A program made the translations under genes and the position numbers. Under the pieces are notes generated by a model. The model saw only the letters and a program-made list of their open reading frames with translations, was not told the origin of the DNA and did no database searches. DNA of 64,000 nucleotides, from contig CAMXWV010000008.1 of NCBI GenBank assembly GCA_947252755.1, positions 59,505-123,504 of the forward strand. Direction: 5' to 3'. This DNA is from an uncultured Dermabacter sp. (lineage in GTDB: Bacteria; Actinomycetota; Actinomycetes; Actinomycetales; Dermabacteraceae). Numbering within the stretch: position 1 is the stretch's first letter; each line of letters starts with the position of its first letter. Of this stretch, positions 8,915 to 17,220 are shown piece by piece.

Positions 8915-11506
8915 GTGAGTGACAGCTCATCACCGAACGGCCCCAAGCGCTCCACCTGGATCGGCGCGAAGGGGTCCTCGGGCCGCGCTGAGATGCCGGC
9001 CGCCCCGCGCGCAGCACAGCCCGGGCGGACCGGTCGAACCGAGCGCAGCGCGGGCGCGGGAGCTGCCGGTGCAGCGAAGGGACGCCCTGCCAAGAGCGGC
9101 GCCGCGCGGTCAGGCGGCGCAAAATCAGGCGCCAGACCATCCGCTGCTGCAGAGCGCCGCGGGTCTACCTCGAAGCGCCGCGGCGCCGCCGCAGCCGCAG
9201 CTTCCCGTGGGGCACGGCCGAAGAAGAACCTGCTGAACTACCCGGTTGCGGGCAGATCCGGCGTGTGGCGCTGGCTCCCCTCCCTCCGACTGCTCACCGC
9301 GCTGGCGGCGGTGTTCGTGCTCGCCGGCGTGGGCTTTGCCTGGTGGTTCTATTCGATCACCACGATTCCGAAGCCCACCGATGTGGCGCTCGCCCAGACC
9401 TCCAGGGTGTACTTCTCGGACGGGAAGACCCTCATGGGCGAGTTCAGCGACATCAACCGCACGATCCTGCCCTCGGATGAGGTGCCGCAGAACGTCAAGG
9501 ACGCCGTGGTCGCCTCTGAGGACTCCACCTTCTACGAGAACCGCGGTGTGTCCCCGAAGGGCATTGTGCGCGCGCTCATCAACAATGTGCGCGGCGGCGA
9601 CCGCCAGGGCGCCTCCACGATCACCCAGCAGTACGTGGAGAACTACTACACCGGCGTCACCACCTCCTACACGGGCAAGGCCCGTGAGGCAGTCATGGCG
9701 ATCAAGATCGACCAGGAGCTGTCCAAGGACGAGATCCTCTCCCGCTACCTCAACACGATCTACTTCGGCCGCGGTGCTTACGGGGTTGAGGCCGCGTCGC
9801 ACGCCTACTTCGGCAAGCCCGCCAAGGAGCTCACCGACTCCGAAGCGGCGCTGCTCGTGGCGATCATCCCCTCCCCGTCCGCTTGGGATCCGCAGGTCAA
9901 CGAGAAGAAGGCGCAGGAGCGCTGGGCCCGGGTCATCTCCCGCCAGGTCAATGACACCAAGACCCTCACCAAGGAGGAGGCCGACGCGCTCGAGTTCCCC
10001 CAGACCATTGAGTACAAGCCGACCAATAAGCTCGGCGGCACCAACGGCTACCTGCTCGCCATGGTGAAGAGCGAACTGGAACGCCAAGGCATCCCCGCTG
10101 AGCGGGTTGACACCGGCGGCTTCACGATCGTCTCCACAATCGACCCGAACGTGCAGAACTACACGGTGGAGGCCATCAAAAACCTTCCCGAGTCCCGCCC
10201 CGCCAACAACCACGTGGGCACCATGACGCTTGATCCGTCCACCGGCGCGATCAGAGGCATGTACGGCGGCAAGGACTTCGTCACCCAAGCGAGAAGCGAC
10301 GCAACCCAGTCCCGCATGCAAGGCGGCTCCATCTTCAAAACGTTCACCCTCGTGGCCGCGCTCGAAGAGGGCTACAGCCTGAACTCCATGTGGGAAGGCA
10401 ACTCGCCCCACCAGTTCCACTCGTGGAGCGTGAAGAACTTCGGGAACGTGAACTACGGCAAGGTGTCCCTGCTGAAGGCCACGGAGAACTCCGTCAACAC
10501 CGCCTACGCTGAGCTGAACATCGAGGTGGGACCGGAGAAGACGCGCCAGGCAGCTATCAAACTCGGCTTGCCGGAGAAGACCCCGGGCCTCGACAACGAA
10601 GCCACGAACGTGCTCGGCACCGCCTCACCGACCGTACGCGAAATGGCCAGCGCCTACGCCACGCTCGCCTCCGGCGGCATCTACCGTGAGCCGTACATCG
10701 TGCAGGCCGTCAAGAACCCCGACGGCTCCATGGAGTACGAGCACAAGGACCAGGGCAAGCGCGTGATCGACGAAGGCGTGGCCACCAACGCCACCGTAGC
10801 GCTGCAAGGTCCCCCCTCAGCGCGCGGCAGCGCAAAACACGTGGCCGCCAGCATGGAGGGGCGCCCGGTCGCCGGCAAGACCGGCACCTCCGAGTCCTTC
10901 CGCTCAGCTTGGTTTGTGGGCTACACCCCGCAGCTCGTGACAGCGGTGGGCATGTTCCAACCGTCTGAGGACGGCAAGGTTGAAGAGACGCTCACCCCGT
11001 TCGGGGACGTCACCGATATGACCGGCGGCGGCTGGCCCACCCGCATCTGGGTGGACATCATGAAGCCGTCATTGGAAGGCCAGGAGCACATCCCGTTCCC
11101 GAAGGCTGTCACGCTGAAGAATCAGAAGAAGTCCCGGGTGACCTCCACGAAGCCGCCGGCGTCCTCCTCCCAGGCGCCCGCCTCGGAGGAGCCGAGCACC
11201 ACCGATGAGCCCAGCGCTACGGAAGAGCCGAGTGCTACGGAAGAGCCGAGCACAACGGAGGAGCCGACCACGGAGGCTCCGCCGACGACCGAGGCGCCGT
11301 CCACTGAGGCACCCACCACGCAGGCGCCCACCCGCACGCAGCAGCCGCGCCGCACCCAGGAGCCGCCGCGTGAACCGTCGCCCACTCAGCCGCCGCCCGG
11401 CGACGGTGACGGTGGGAACCGAGGCGGCGACGGTGGGAACCGTGGCGGCGGCGGAAATCGCGGCGGCGGCGAAGGAGGCCGAGGGAACACTCAGCCGGAC
11501 GGCTGA
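8915..11506 (+). CDS. ponA: Class A penicillin-binding protein (transglycosylase/transpeptidase)
   Basis: 863 aa. GTG start preceded by GAGAGGAA. A basic Ala/Arg-rich cytoplasmic N-terminus of about 115 residues precedes one TM helix (LLTALAAVFVLAGVGFAWWF). The GT51 glycosyltransferase domain shows EDSTFYENRG near residue 200 and GASTITQQY near 235. The transpeptidase domain has SxxK at S472-K475 (GGSIFKTF), SxN at S526-N528 and KTGT at K655. After about residue 740 comes a Thr/Glu/Pro-rich tail with repeated EEPSATEEPS-type units and then a GGNRGG-type glycine-rich end. The enzyme polymerises and cross-links peptidoglycan outside the membrane. It lies just upstream of rpsF, as ponA1 does in mycobacteria. 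Confidence 0.93.
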   Translation: MSDSSSPNGPKRSTWIGAKGSSGRAEMPAAPRAAQPGRTGRTERSAGAGAAGAAKGRPAKSGAARSGGAKSGARPSAAAERRGSTSKRRGAAAAAASRGARPKKNLLNYPVAGRSGVWRWLPSLRLLTALAAVFVLAGVGFAWWFYSITTIPKPTDVALAQTSRVYFSDGKTLMGEFSDINRTILPSDEVPQNVKDAVVASEDSTFYENRGVSPKGIVRALINNVRGGDRQGASTITQQYVENYYTGVTTSYTGKAREAVMAIKIDQELSKDEILSRYLNTIYFGRGAYGVEAASHAYFGKPAKELTDSEAALLVAIIPSPSAWDPQVNEKKAQERWARVISRQVNDTKTLTKEEADALEFPQTIEYKPTNKLGGTNGYLLAMVKSELERQGIPAERVDTGGFTIVSTIDPNVQNYTVEAIKNLPESRPANNHVGTMTLDPSTGAIRGMYGGKDFVTQARSDATQSRMQGGSIFKTFTLVAALEEGYSLNSMWEGNSPHQFHSWSVKNFGNVNYGKVSLLKATENSVNTAYAELNIEVGPEKTRQAAIKLGLPEKTPGLDNEATNVLGTASPTVREMASAYATLASGGIYREPYIVQAVKNPDGSMEYEHKDQGKRVIDEGVATNATVALQGPPSARGSAKHVAASMEGRPVAGKTGTSESFRSAWFVGYTPQLVTAVGMFQPSEDGKVEETLTPFGDVTDMTGGGWPTRIWVDIMKPSLEGQEHIPFPKAVTLKNQKKSRVTSTKPPASSSQAPASEEPSTTDEPSATEEPSATEEPSTTEEPTTEAPPTTEAPSTEAPTTQAPTRTQQPRRTQEPPREPSPTQPPPGDGDGGNRGGDGGNRGGGGNRGGGEGGRGNTQPDG

Positions 11507-11576
11507 GGTCCGAGCCGGCGCTGCAGCCAGGGCGGGCTCATACACTCCGAGCCGGCGCCCCGCTCCGGGGAGCTGT

Positions 11577-11628
11577 TCCCGGACGGCTGAGGTGCACGCC
11601 ACTCCCGGACGGCTGAGGTGCACGCCAC
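11577..11628. repeat. 26-bp tandem duplication after ponA
   Basis: Two perfect adjacent copies of a 26-bp unit (11577-11602 and 11603-11628). Its core CCGGACGGCTGAGGT also occurs at 11495-11509, where it encodes the last residues and stop of the PBP. The repeats therefore appear derived from the 3' end of the gene. Confidence 0.9.
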
Positions 11629-11763
11629 CCGCTCCCGCCCTTCTCTGCACCCACCCGAGCGGGTAGGGTGGAGAGGCTGCGGACACCGTCTGCGGCACAG
11701 CATGACCCTCCTGCCACGGACGGACCGTGGCCGCGATAGACCACAGGAGGTGGGTACGAACAC

Positions 11764-12054
11764 ATGCGCAATTACGAAATGGTTGTGATCCTGGACCCCG
11801 CAATCGACGAGCGGACCGTGGGCACCACATTTGAGAAGCTGATCCAGGTTGTCCCCGCACAGGGCGGCACGGTTGAGAACATCGACCTCTGGGGCCGGCG
11901 CAAGTTCGCCTACGAGATCAACAAGAAGTCCGAGGGCATCTACGTGGTCCTCACCTTCTCGGCGAACGCAGAGACCGCGTCGGAGCTTGACCGCCAGCTC
12001 GGCCTCAACGAGTCCGTGCTCCGCACCAAGCTCATCCGCACCGACGCCAAGTGA
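11764..12054 (+). CDS. rpsF: 30S ribosomal protein bS6
   Basis: 96 aa, the normal length. It begins MRNYEMVVILDP and contains the conserved RRKFAYEINKKSEG segment. An AGGAGG lies upstream at 11744-11749. bS6 binds 16S rRNA together with bS18 in the platform of the small subunit. First gene of the rpsF-ssb-rpsR-rplI cluster, an arrangement kept across most bacteria. Confidence 0.98.
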   Translation: MRNYEMVVILDPAIDERTVGTTFEKLIQVVPAQGGTVENIDLWGRRKFAYEINKKSEGIYVVLTFSANAETASELDRQLGLNESVLRTKLIRTDAK

Positions 12055-12128
12055 TCTGACCGCCCCCGGCGACCCGATCACCGTCACCCCAAGCACCCCG
12101 GTCACCCCACCCAACGAGGAAGAAGGCT

Positions 12129-12707
12129 ATGGCTGGCGAAACCGTCATCACCGTGGTTGGCAACCTGACTGCCGACCCCGAACTGCGATTCACCAACTCG
12201 GGCATCCCCGTGGCATCCTTCACCGTGGCATCCACGCCGCGCATGTTCGACCGCCAGGCGGGCGAATGGAAGGACGGCGAAGCCCTCTTCCTGCGCTGCT
12301 CCATCTGGCGCGACGCAGCCGAGAACGTGGCGGAGTCCCTGGAAAAGGGCAACCGCGTCATCGTTCAGGGGCGCCTCAAGCAGCGTTCCTACACCGACCG
12401 CGAAGGCAACAACCGCACGAGCATTGAGCTGGATGTGGAAGAGATGGGTCCGGCGCTGCGCTATGCAACCGCCAAGCCCACCCGTGTCCAGCGCGGCGGA
12501 GGCGGCGGTTTTGGCGGCGGCCAGAACCAGGGCGGCTACGGCGGCCAGGGCGGCCAAAGCCAAGGCGGCTTCGGCGGCCAGGGTGGTTTTGGCGGAGGCC
12601 AGGGTCAGTCTCAGGGCGGCTACGGGCAGGGCCGCGGCGGCCAAGGTGCGGCGGACGTTGACCCATGGGGCGGCGTCGGCGGTGCTGAAGAGCCCCCGCC
12701 GTTCTGA
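12129..12707 (+). CDS. ssb: Single-stranded DNA-binding protein
   Basis: 192 aa. Residues 1-115 form the OB fold (begins MAGETVITVVGNLTADPELRF). A long Gly/Gln-rich linker of GGQ/GGYG repeats (about 118-175) follows, and the C-terminus carries an acidic tip ending EEPPPF, which in SSBs recruits replication and repair partners. AGGAAGAAGG just upstream is the ribosome site. Protects single-stranded DNA during replication, recombination and repair. Located between rpsF and rpsR as in other bacteria. Confidence 0.97.
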   Translation: MAGETVITVVGNLTADPELRFTNSGIPVASFTVASTPRMFDRQAGEWKDGEALFLRCSIWRDAAENVAESLEKGNRVIVQGRLKQRSYTDREGNNRTSIELDVEEMGPALRYATAKPTRVQRGGGGGFGGGQNQGGYGGQGGQSQGGFGGQGGFGGGQGQSQGGYGQGRGGQGAADVDPWGGVGGAEEPPPF

Positions 12708-12951
12708 TCCACCCGGTGCGTGCGCACTGTGCCACCGCGTACGTGCGTGCCGAGTGCCGCAGTGGGCGGGTGCGTAACCTCACCGCGTGCGGACGCCACG
12801 GGTGCACTGCATCACCGCGTACGGGCACGTAGCCTCACCACGTGCGGGCGCGACCTGCCACTGCGCGGCCGCGTCGCACCACCACAGTAATCCGATAATT
12901 CATCCATCCCGGTGTGAAAGCCGGGCTCCATACAGCTGAAGGAGCACCACG
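12708..12951. other. ssb-rpsR spacer with degenerate repeats
   Basis: About 245 bp with no gene. It contains degenerate direct copies of a TCACCGCGTRCGGGCRCG-like unit (around 12735, 12779, 12813, 12836). No clear promoter motif was found. Confidence 0.4.
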
Positions 12952-13188
12952 ATGGCGAAGCCAGTTCTTCGTAAGCCGAAGAAGAAGCAGAACCCGCTGA
13001 AGACCGCCGGCATTGAGACGGTCGACTACAAGGACGCTGCACTTCTTCGCAAGTTCATCTCCGATCGCGGCAAGATCCGCGCGCGTCGAGTCACCGGCGT
13101 GTCCGTTCAGGAGCAGCGTCAGATCGCGAAGGCCGTGAAGAACGCCCGCGAGATCGCTCTCCTCCCGTACTCGACCACCGGTCGCTGA
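12952..13188 (+). CDS. rpsR: 30S ribosomal protein bS18
   Basis: 78 aa, normal length, with the conserved DYKDAALLRKFISDRGKI segment and RRVTGVS. It contains no cysteine, so it is the zinc-independent form. An excellent ribosome site (AAGGAG) precedes the ATG. Partner of bS6 in the 30S platform. Confidence 0.98.
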   Translation: MAKPVLRKPKKKQNPLKTAGIETVDYKDAALLRKFISDRGKIRARRVTGVSVQEQRQIAKAVKNAREIALLPYSTTGR

Positions 13189-13211
13189 TCGAGGAAAGGA
13201 CGAGACACATC

Positions 13212-13685
13212 ATGGCAAAGACCACCAAGCTCATCCTCACCCACGAGGTGTCCAAGCTGGGCGCCCCCGGTGACGTTGTTGAAGTCAAGTCGGGCTACGC
13301 TCGCAACTACCTGCTGCCGCGCAACCTGGCCACCCCGTGGACCAAGGGCGCACAGCGTCAGATCGAGCAGATGGAGGCGGCACGCTCCAAGCGCGCCATC
13401 GCGTCGCTCGAAGAAGCACAGGCACTGCGCGACCTGCTGCAGACCAAGCCGGTTGTGCTGCCCGAGCGCGCAGGCGAGAACGGCCGCCTCTTCGGCGCCG
13501 TGACCTCCGCCGAGGTTGCCCAGGCAGTGAAGGCGAACTTCGACCGCGAGATCGACCGCCGCACCGTTGAGTTCGGCTCGCCGATCAAGACCCTGGGCGA
13601 GTACACCGTCACCGTGCGTCTGCACGAAGAGGTGTATGCAAACCTGATTCTCCAGGTCATCGCCGCAAAGGGCGCCGCCGCCTGA
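13212..13685 (+). CDS. rplI: 50S ribosomal protein bL9
   Basis: 157 aa. The N-terminal domain (LILTHEVSKLGAPGDVVEVKSGYARNYLLP, seen in pieces) is diagnostic of bL9, followed by the connecting helix and the C-terminal domain. GAAAGGA lies upstream. bL9 binds 23S rRNA near the L1 stalk and helps maintain the reading frame. Last gene of the cluster, followed by a strong terminator. Confidence 0.98.
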   Translation: MAKTTKLILTHEVSKLGAPGDVVEVKSGYARNYLLPRNLATPWTKGAQRQIEQMEAARSKRAIASLEEAQALRDLLQTKPVVLPERAGENGRLFGAVTSAEVAQAVKANFDREIDRRTVEFGSPIKTLGEYTVTVRLHEEVYANLILQVIAAKGAAA

Positions 13686-13731
13686 AGCGGCTCCGCCGTT
13701 TGACGGCGCGCCGGCTGTGCTGGACGCCAAC

Positions 13732-13773
13732 AAGCCCGCCCCACCGGACTCCTCCGGCCGGGGCGGGCTTTCT
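13732..13773 (+). terminator. Rho-independent terminator after rplI
   Basis: A perfect 11-bp stem (AAGCCCGCCCC at 13732-13742 with GGGGCGGGCTT at 13760-13770) encloses a 17-nt loop and runs into a short T stretch. It ends the ribosomal-protein transcript. Confidence 0.85.
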
Positions 13774-13852
13774 CATGCCCTTCCAGGGGTTCGGCAGGCC
13801 GGGCCCGCCGGGCTTTCCCTGGTGCCGGCCGCGTCCTTTGACGCCGGGGCGT

Positions 13853-13926
13853 GCACAAGTGTGGCTCAAACGGGCGATCGCCGCGTTTGTGCCGCCCTTC
13901 CGGCCGGTTCTTCTCCAGTTGTGCAC
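13853..13926 (+). repeat. 74-bp inverted-repeat-bounded element, copy 1
   Basis: A 74-bp unit starting GCACAAGTGTGGCTCAAACG and ending TTCTCCAGTTGTGCAC. The second copy (15228-15301) is on the other strand, has the same length and matches strongly over the first 20 and last 18 bases. The ends are inverted repeats of each other (GTGCACAANTG), and copy 1 also holds a central palindrome (GGCGATCGCC at 13873-13882). The two copies bracket the split DUF559-type gene. This resembles a small non-autonomous (MITE/REP-like) element. Confidence 0.65.
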
Positions 13927-14075
13927 GCGCGGCGCCATACCCGGCGCCGAACCTGCGCCGAACCGGTGTCGTGCCGAACCTGCGCCGTGCTAAGACCCGC
14001 GCGGCGCGAAAGCCGGCGCTGCGCCAGAACCTGCGCGGCGCCATAACCCGAGCTGTAGCGGAGCCGCGCTGCAGA

Positions 14076-14979
14076 TCAGCCGGCGTTGAACAGGGGCCGA
14101 AGATGATGCTTCGCAGCAATGGTCCGACGCAGCATCAGTCTGGTTTCATCCCACCCATCAATCACCTGCTCGTAGCTGAGCCGAATCACTTGGAAACCGA
14201 GGGCATGAAGAGCATGGTCGCGCTGCCGATCGTAGAAATACTGCGTTCGCGCCCGCCCCACCCGGCGCTCAGCATGAAACGCAGCTGAGTCGCACTCAAT
14301 GACCAGGCTCGTCCCCACCAGGAAGTCAACCCGTATCTCGGGGGTGAGCTGTGCCTGCTGGCGGTAGCTGCACCGCAGAGTGTCAAGGAAGCGGTGCACC
14401 CGAGTTTCGGTCCCGGACTGAGAGAGTGCGCTTACCGAACCGAGTTCTCGCCGTCGGTGACGAGGCAGTTCAGCAACCAGCTCCAAGGCTTCAGACATCC
14501 CCACATATCCGAGATTGATTGCCGACTCCAGTGCGATCGCAGATTCTTCAGCCGTTCCGCAGCGCAGCGCGTCCCTCATCGAGTAGAGCAGCGGTGCAAC
14601 CGGGTGCTGACTCGGCCAGCGCGACGGCCGATAATGCCGGCGGATCAGCATCGGAGCACGCCCGGTGTACGTCTGGTTCCGGCAGAACTCGTGGGCCGCG
14701 TCGTGGTTCAGCACCCAGATCCCCCCCCCATATGCGCAGCGCAGTGAAGCAAGTGATCCGGTGCCCGCGGCGGAGGGCAGCGATCACAAACTGTGGGGCG
14801 TCGGCTTCGGCGTACCAGCCGCGGGCAACCCGAAAGAGTTGCCCTTGTTGAACAGCTTTCTCGATCTGCCTGCGGGTCCACCCCATTTCTCTGAGCTGCC
14901 GGTAGGAAAAGCAGAAAGGGCGGACTGCAGGCAGGTTGGTATCGAGATAAGGCCGCGTGGCCGCGAACTCGTCAGGCAT
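14076..14979 (-). pseudogene. AbiEi-like wHTH / DUF559 endonuclease-fold protein split by +1 in a G9 tract
   Basis: Two overlapping frames give one recognisable protein. The 5' part (from the ATG at 14979 to the G run) has the winged-helix N-terminus (LREMGWTRRQIEKAV...VARGWY) and TCFTALRIWG. The 3' part (ending at 14076) continues WVLNHDAAHEFCRN and ends with a DUF559/Vsr-like nuclease fold (VDFLVGTSLVIECDSAAFH ... YDRQRDHALHALGFQVIRL). The frames join at a run of nine G on the minus strand (14721-14729); eight G would restore one frame of about 300 aa. It is a frameshift pseudogene, a phase-variable gene in its OFF state, or an assembly error. No good ribosome site was found before 14979; an ATG at 15051 is the alternative start. 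Confidence 0.75.
14721..14729 (-). other. Homopolymer tract (nine C on plus, G on minus) inside the split DUF559 gene
   Basis: Nine consecutive C on the plus strand. Loss of one base would put the upstream and downstream halves of the DUF559-type gene in the same frame. Tracts of this length are prone to slipped-strand change. Confidence 0.9.
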
Positions 14980-15487
14980 ACGAGCAGTGTGGATGTTCGC
15001 AGGGGCGGGTTGATGCCTGAGCGGTGCAGTGGGGATATGTGTGCGGTCCATTGGTGTGGTCAGACCTGTTCCGGAACGCCGACGCCGCCTGAAGCGGCGC
15101 CGCGGGGGATCTGGGGTGGGTTTGCGCCGGATGCGCCAGGTCCGGGACGGGAAGCGACGGGCTTGCGCCGGATGCGGCAGGTTTTCCAGGGATAGCGCCG
15201 AGTTTGGGGCGGGTACGCCCAGGCGCTGTGCACAACTGGAGAAAAAGGTGACGATCAGCCCCGTTGTGGCGCGTAATCGTGCGTTTCAGCCACAGTTGTG
15301 CTCGGCGACCGCGGCAGCCGGCGGACTGCGGTGCGGCCTGGCTGGCTGAAGGCGGGCGAGGCAGACGCGTGCCGAGTGCGGCGTTGGTGTGGGCGCACCG
15401 GGCACGCGGACGCACCGGCAGAGCCGCCGAGCGCCCGCCTCACGGTCACATGCCTGTGGTCAGCCCGATCTCGGGTACCGTACTGCC
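14980..15487. other. Intergenic region upstream of the permease
   Basis: About 500 bp without a supported gene. It contains copy 2 of the 74-bp element (15228-15301) and direct copies of TTGCGCCGGATGCG at about 15121 and 15163. Long frames crossing it on both strands are Arg/Pro-rich and look like shadows. Confidence 0.5.
15228..15301 (-). repeat. 74-bp inverted-repeat-bounded element, copy 2
   Basis: Reverse-oriented partner of 13853-13926. Its ends GCACAACTG and CAGTTGTGC are perfect inverted repeats of each other. Together the two copies enclose about 1.45 kb containing the split DUF559-type gene. Confidence 0.65.
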
Positions 15488-16921
15488 GTGACTGACGCAC
15501 CTCTTTCGCGCCGCGCGGACGATTCCGTTGCCCTGACGCGCTCCCTGTCCCACGGCCAGATGGCCATGATCGCCATGGGCTCGGCCCTCGGCACCGGACT
15601 CTTCCTTGGCTCCGGCGCCGCGATCGGCATGGCTGGCCCCGCCGTGATCGTCTCGTTTGCCATCGGTTCGCTGATCGCGGCCACGATCGCTCTCACCATG
15701 GGTGAAATGGCGTCCCGTTACCCGGTGCGCGGCGGCTTTGGCACGCTCGCAGCCAAGTTCCTGTCTCCGTTCTGGGGTTACCTGACCCGCTGGCTGTACT
15801 GGATCGTCACGATGTGCGTGACAGTGGCGGAGCTTGTGGCGTGTGCGGCGTACCTGCAGTTCTGGTTCCCGTCGGTGTCGATGCCGGTAGGCATTGCGGT
15901 GTTTGCGGCGCTGGTGGTCGGTGTGAACGTGTTCAGTGTGGGGTCGTTCGGCGTGGTCGAGTTCTTCCTATCCTCGATCAAGGTGATCGCGGTGCTGGTG
16001 TTCATCGTGGTGGGTCTGTTCTTTGTGTTCGTCGGCACGAGCTCTACCCCGGCAACGGGCCTCGCGAACTGGACGAATGACGGCGGTTTCATGCCGGCGG
16101 GTTTCACGGGCGTGTGGCTGGCTATGAGCGCGGTGATGTTCAGCTTCGGCGGTATTGAGCTGTTGAGCGTGTCGGCTGCGGAGGCGAAGAATCCGGCGAA
16201 GTCGATTCGTACTGCCGCCCAGACCACGGTGGCTCGCCTGAGCTTCTTCTACGTGGTGGCGATTGGGATCGTGGTGGCGCTGGTGCCGTGGCAGAAGGCG
16301 TCGCACGCGGATGGGGTTGAGGCGTCTCCGTTTGTGCTGGTGTTTGCGAACGCGGGTATTCCGGCGGCTGCGTCGGTGACGAACTTCCTGGTGTTGGTGG
16401 CGGCGCTGTCTGCGGCGAATGCGAATCTGTACGCGTCGAGCCGGATGATGCACTCGCTGTCGGTGGACCGCCTGGCGCCGGGGCCGGCAAGCATCACGTC
16501 GAAGCGCGGGGTGCCGCTGGTGGCGATGGCGATGACGGTGGCGGCGATCGTTCTGGTGATCGTGCTGGCGGTGTTCGGTGTGGAGGGTCTGTTCGGCTAT
16601 CTGATGTCCATTGTGGTGTTCTCAGTAGTGATCGTGTGGATGCTGATCTTGGTGACCTATCTGCGCTATCTGCCGACGCGTGATGGCACCGAAACGTTCC
16701 ACGCTCCTGGCGGCCAGGTTCTTGCGATCGTGGGGCTGATCGGGCTCGTGTTCGTGTTTTCTACGGTGGTGGCGGTGCCGTCGATGACGATGGCGGCGCT
16801 GCTGGGTACGCCGGCGGTGGCGCTGGTGGCGCTGGTGTACGCGTTGGGTCTGCGTAATCGGGTGGACATGGCGGAGATCGACCGTTCGTTCGCTGAGGCA
16901 GACGCTGCCCGGGAGGTGTGA
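15488..16921 (+). CDS. Amino acid permease (APC superfamily, AAT-type)
   Basis: 477 aa from GTG at 15488 (V-T-D-A-P-L); the frame is open further upstream but that part is composition shadow. The first TM segment has the family signature GSALGTGLFLGSG, and about 12 hydrophobic segments follow, ending near residue 460. TM10-like ANANLYASSRM is also typical of this family (aromatic, GABA, proline or D-Ala/Gly permeases). It takes up an amino acid by proton symport; the substrate cannot be read from sequence. Codon use inside the gene shifts to more GTG/GCG-rich codons in its second half, but the gene is intact. Confidence 0.88.
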   Translation: MTDAPLSRRADDSVALTRSLSHGQMAMIAMGSALGTGLFLGSGAAIGMAGPAVIVSFAIGSLIAATIALTMGEMASRYPVRGGFGTLAAKFLSPFWGYLTRWLYWIVTMCVTVAELVACAAYLQFWFPSVSMPVGIAVFAALVVGVNVFSVGSFGVVEFFLSSIKVIAVLVFIVVGLFFVFVGTSSTPATGLANWTNDGGFMPAGFTGVWLAMSAVMFSFGGIELLSVSAAEAKNPAKSIRTAAQTTVARLSFFYVVAIGIVVALVPWQKASHADGVEASPFVLVFANAGIPAAASVTNFLVLVAALSAANANLYASSRMMHSLSVDRLAPGPASITSKRGVPLVAMAMTVAAIVLVIVLAVFGVEGLFGYLMSIVVFSVVIVWMLILVTYLRYLPTRDGTETFHAPGGQVLAIVGLIGLVFVFSTVVAVPSMTMAALLGTPAVALVALVYALGLRNRVDMAEIDRSFAEADAAREV

Positions 16922-16949
16922 GGCGTGGCGCACTTCGGACGGCGTCGAG

Positions 16950-16979
16950 TTGGTGGCGTGAGCGCAGGCGTCTTATAGT
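16950..16979 (+). promoter_or_regulatory. Putative sigma-70 promoter of tRNA-Leu
   Basis: TTGGTG (16950-16955) and TATAGT (16974-16979) with an 18-bp spacer, about 48 bp upstream of the mature tRNA 5' end. Confidence 0.6.
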
Positions 16980-17027
16980 TGATGGTGCTTCGGTACCGGT
17001 TGTGCTTGCACCTGGTGCCGCAGCTAC

Positions 17028-17111
17028 GCGCGAGTGGCGGAATTGGTAGACGCGCACGGTTCAGGTCCGTGTGCCCTAACAGGCGTGGGGGTTCAAGTCC
17101 CCCCTCGCGCA
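17028..17111 (+). tRNA. tRNA-Leu (anticodon CAG)
   Basis: 84 nt without encoded CCA. Acceptor arms GCGCGAG (17028-17034) and CTCGCGC (17104-17110) pair perfectly, with discriminator A at 17111. The anticodon stem CACGG/CCGTG encloses loop TTCAGGT, giving anticodon CAG, which reads CUG. A long variable arm (class II) and a T-loop GTTCAAGTC follow. This is probably the major leucine tRNA in a high-GC genome. Confidence 0.96.
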
Positions 17112-17122
17112 CGCGAGTGACA

Positions 17123-17168
17123 ACGGCCCCTGGCCTGGGAGTGGATCTTCCGGGTTGGGGGCTGTTTG
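17123..17168 (+). terminator. Terminator after tRNA-Leu
   Basis: A stem of up to 16 pairs including several G-U pairs (17123-17138 with 17150-17165), followed by TTTG. It lies 12 nt after the tRNA. Confidence 0.65.
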
Positions 17169-17220
17169 TGTCAGGCGTGCCTTCGCGGGCTCGACTTCGG
17201 CTGCTTGGTAGCGTGAGCGT

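Noticed and set aside
9125..10420. 431-codon minus-strand frame opposite the PBP gene
   Set aside because: Val/Gly/Arg-rich shadow; the plus strand carries complete transglycosylase and transpeptidase motifs.
13851..14288. 145-codon plus-strand frame opposite the DUF559 gene end
   Set aside because: It runs through the 74-bp repeat and into the complement of a recognisable protein; no support.
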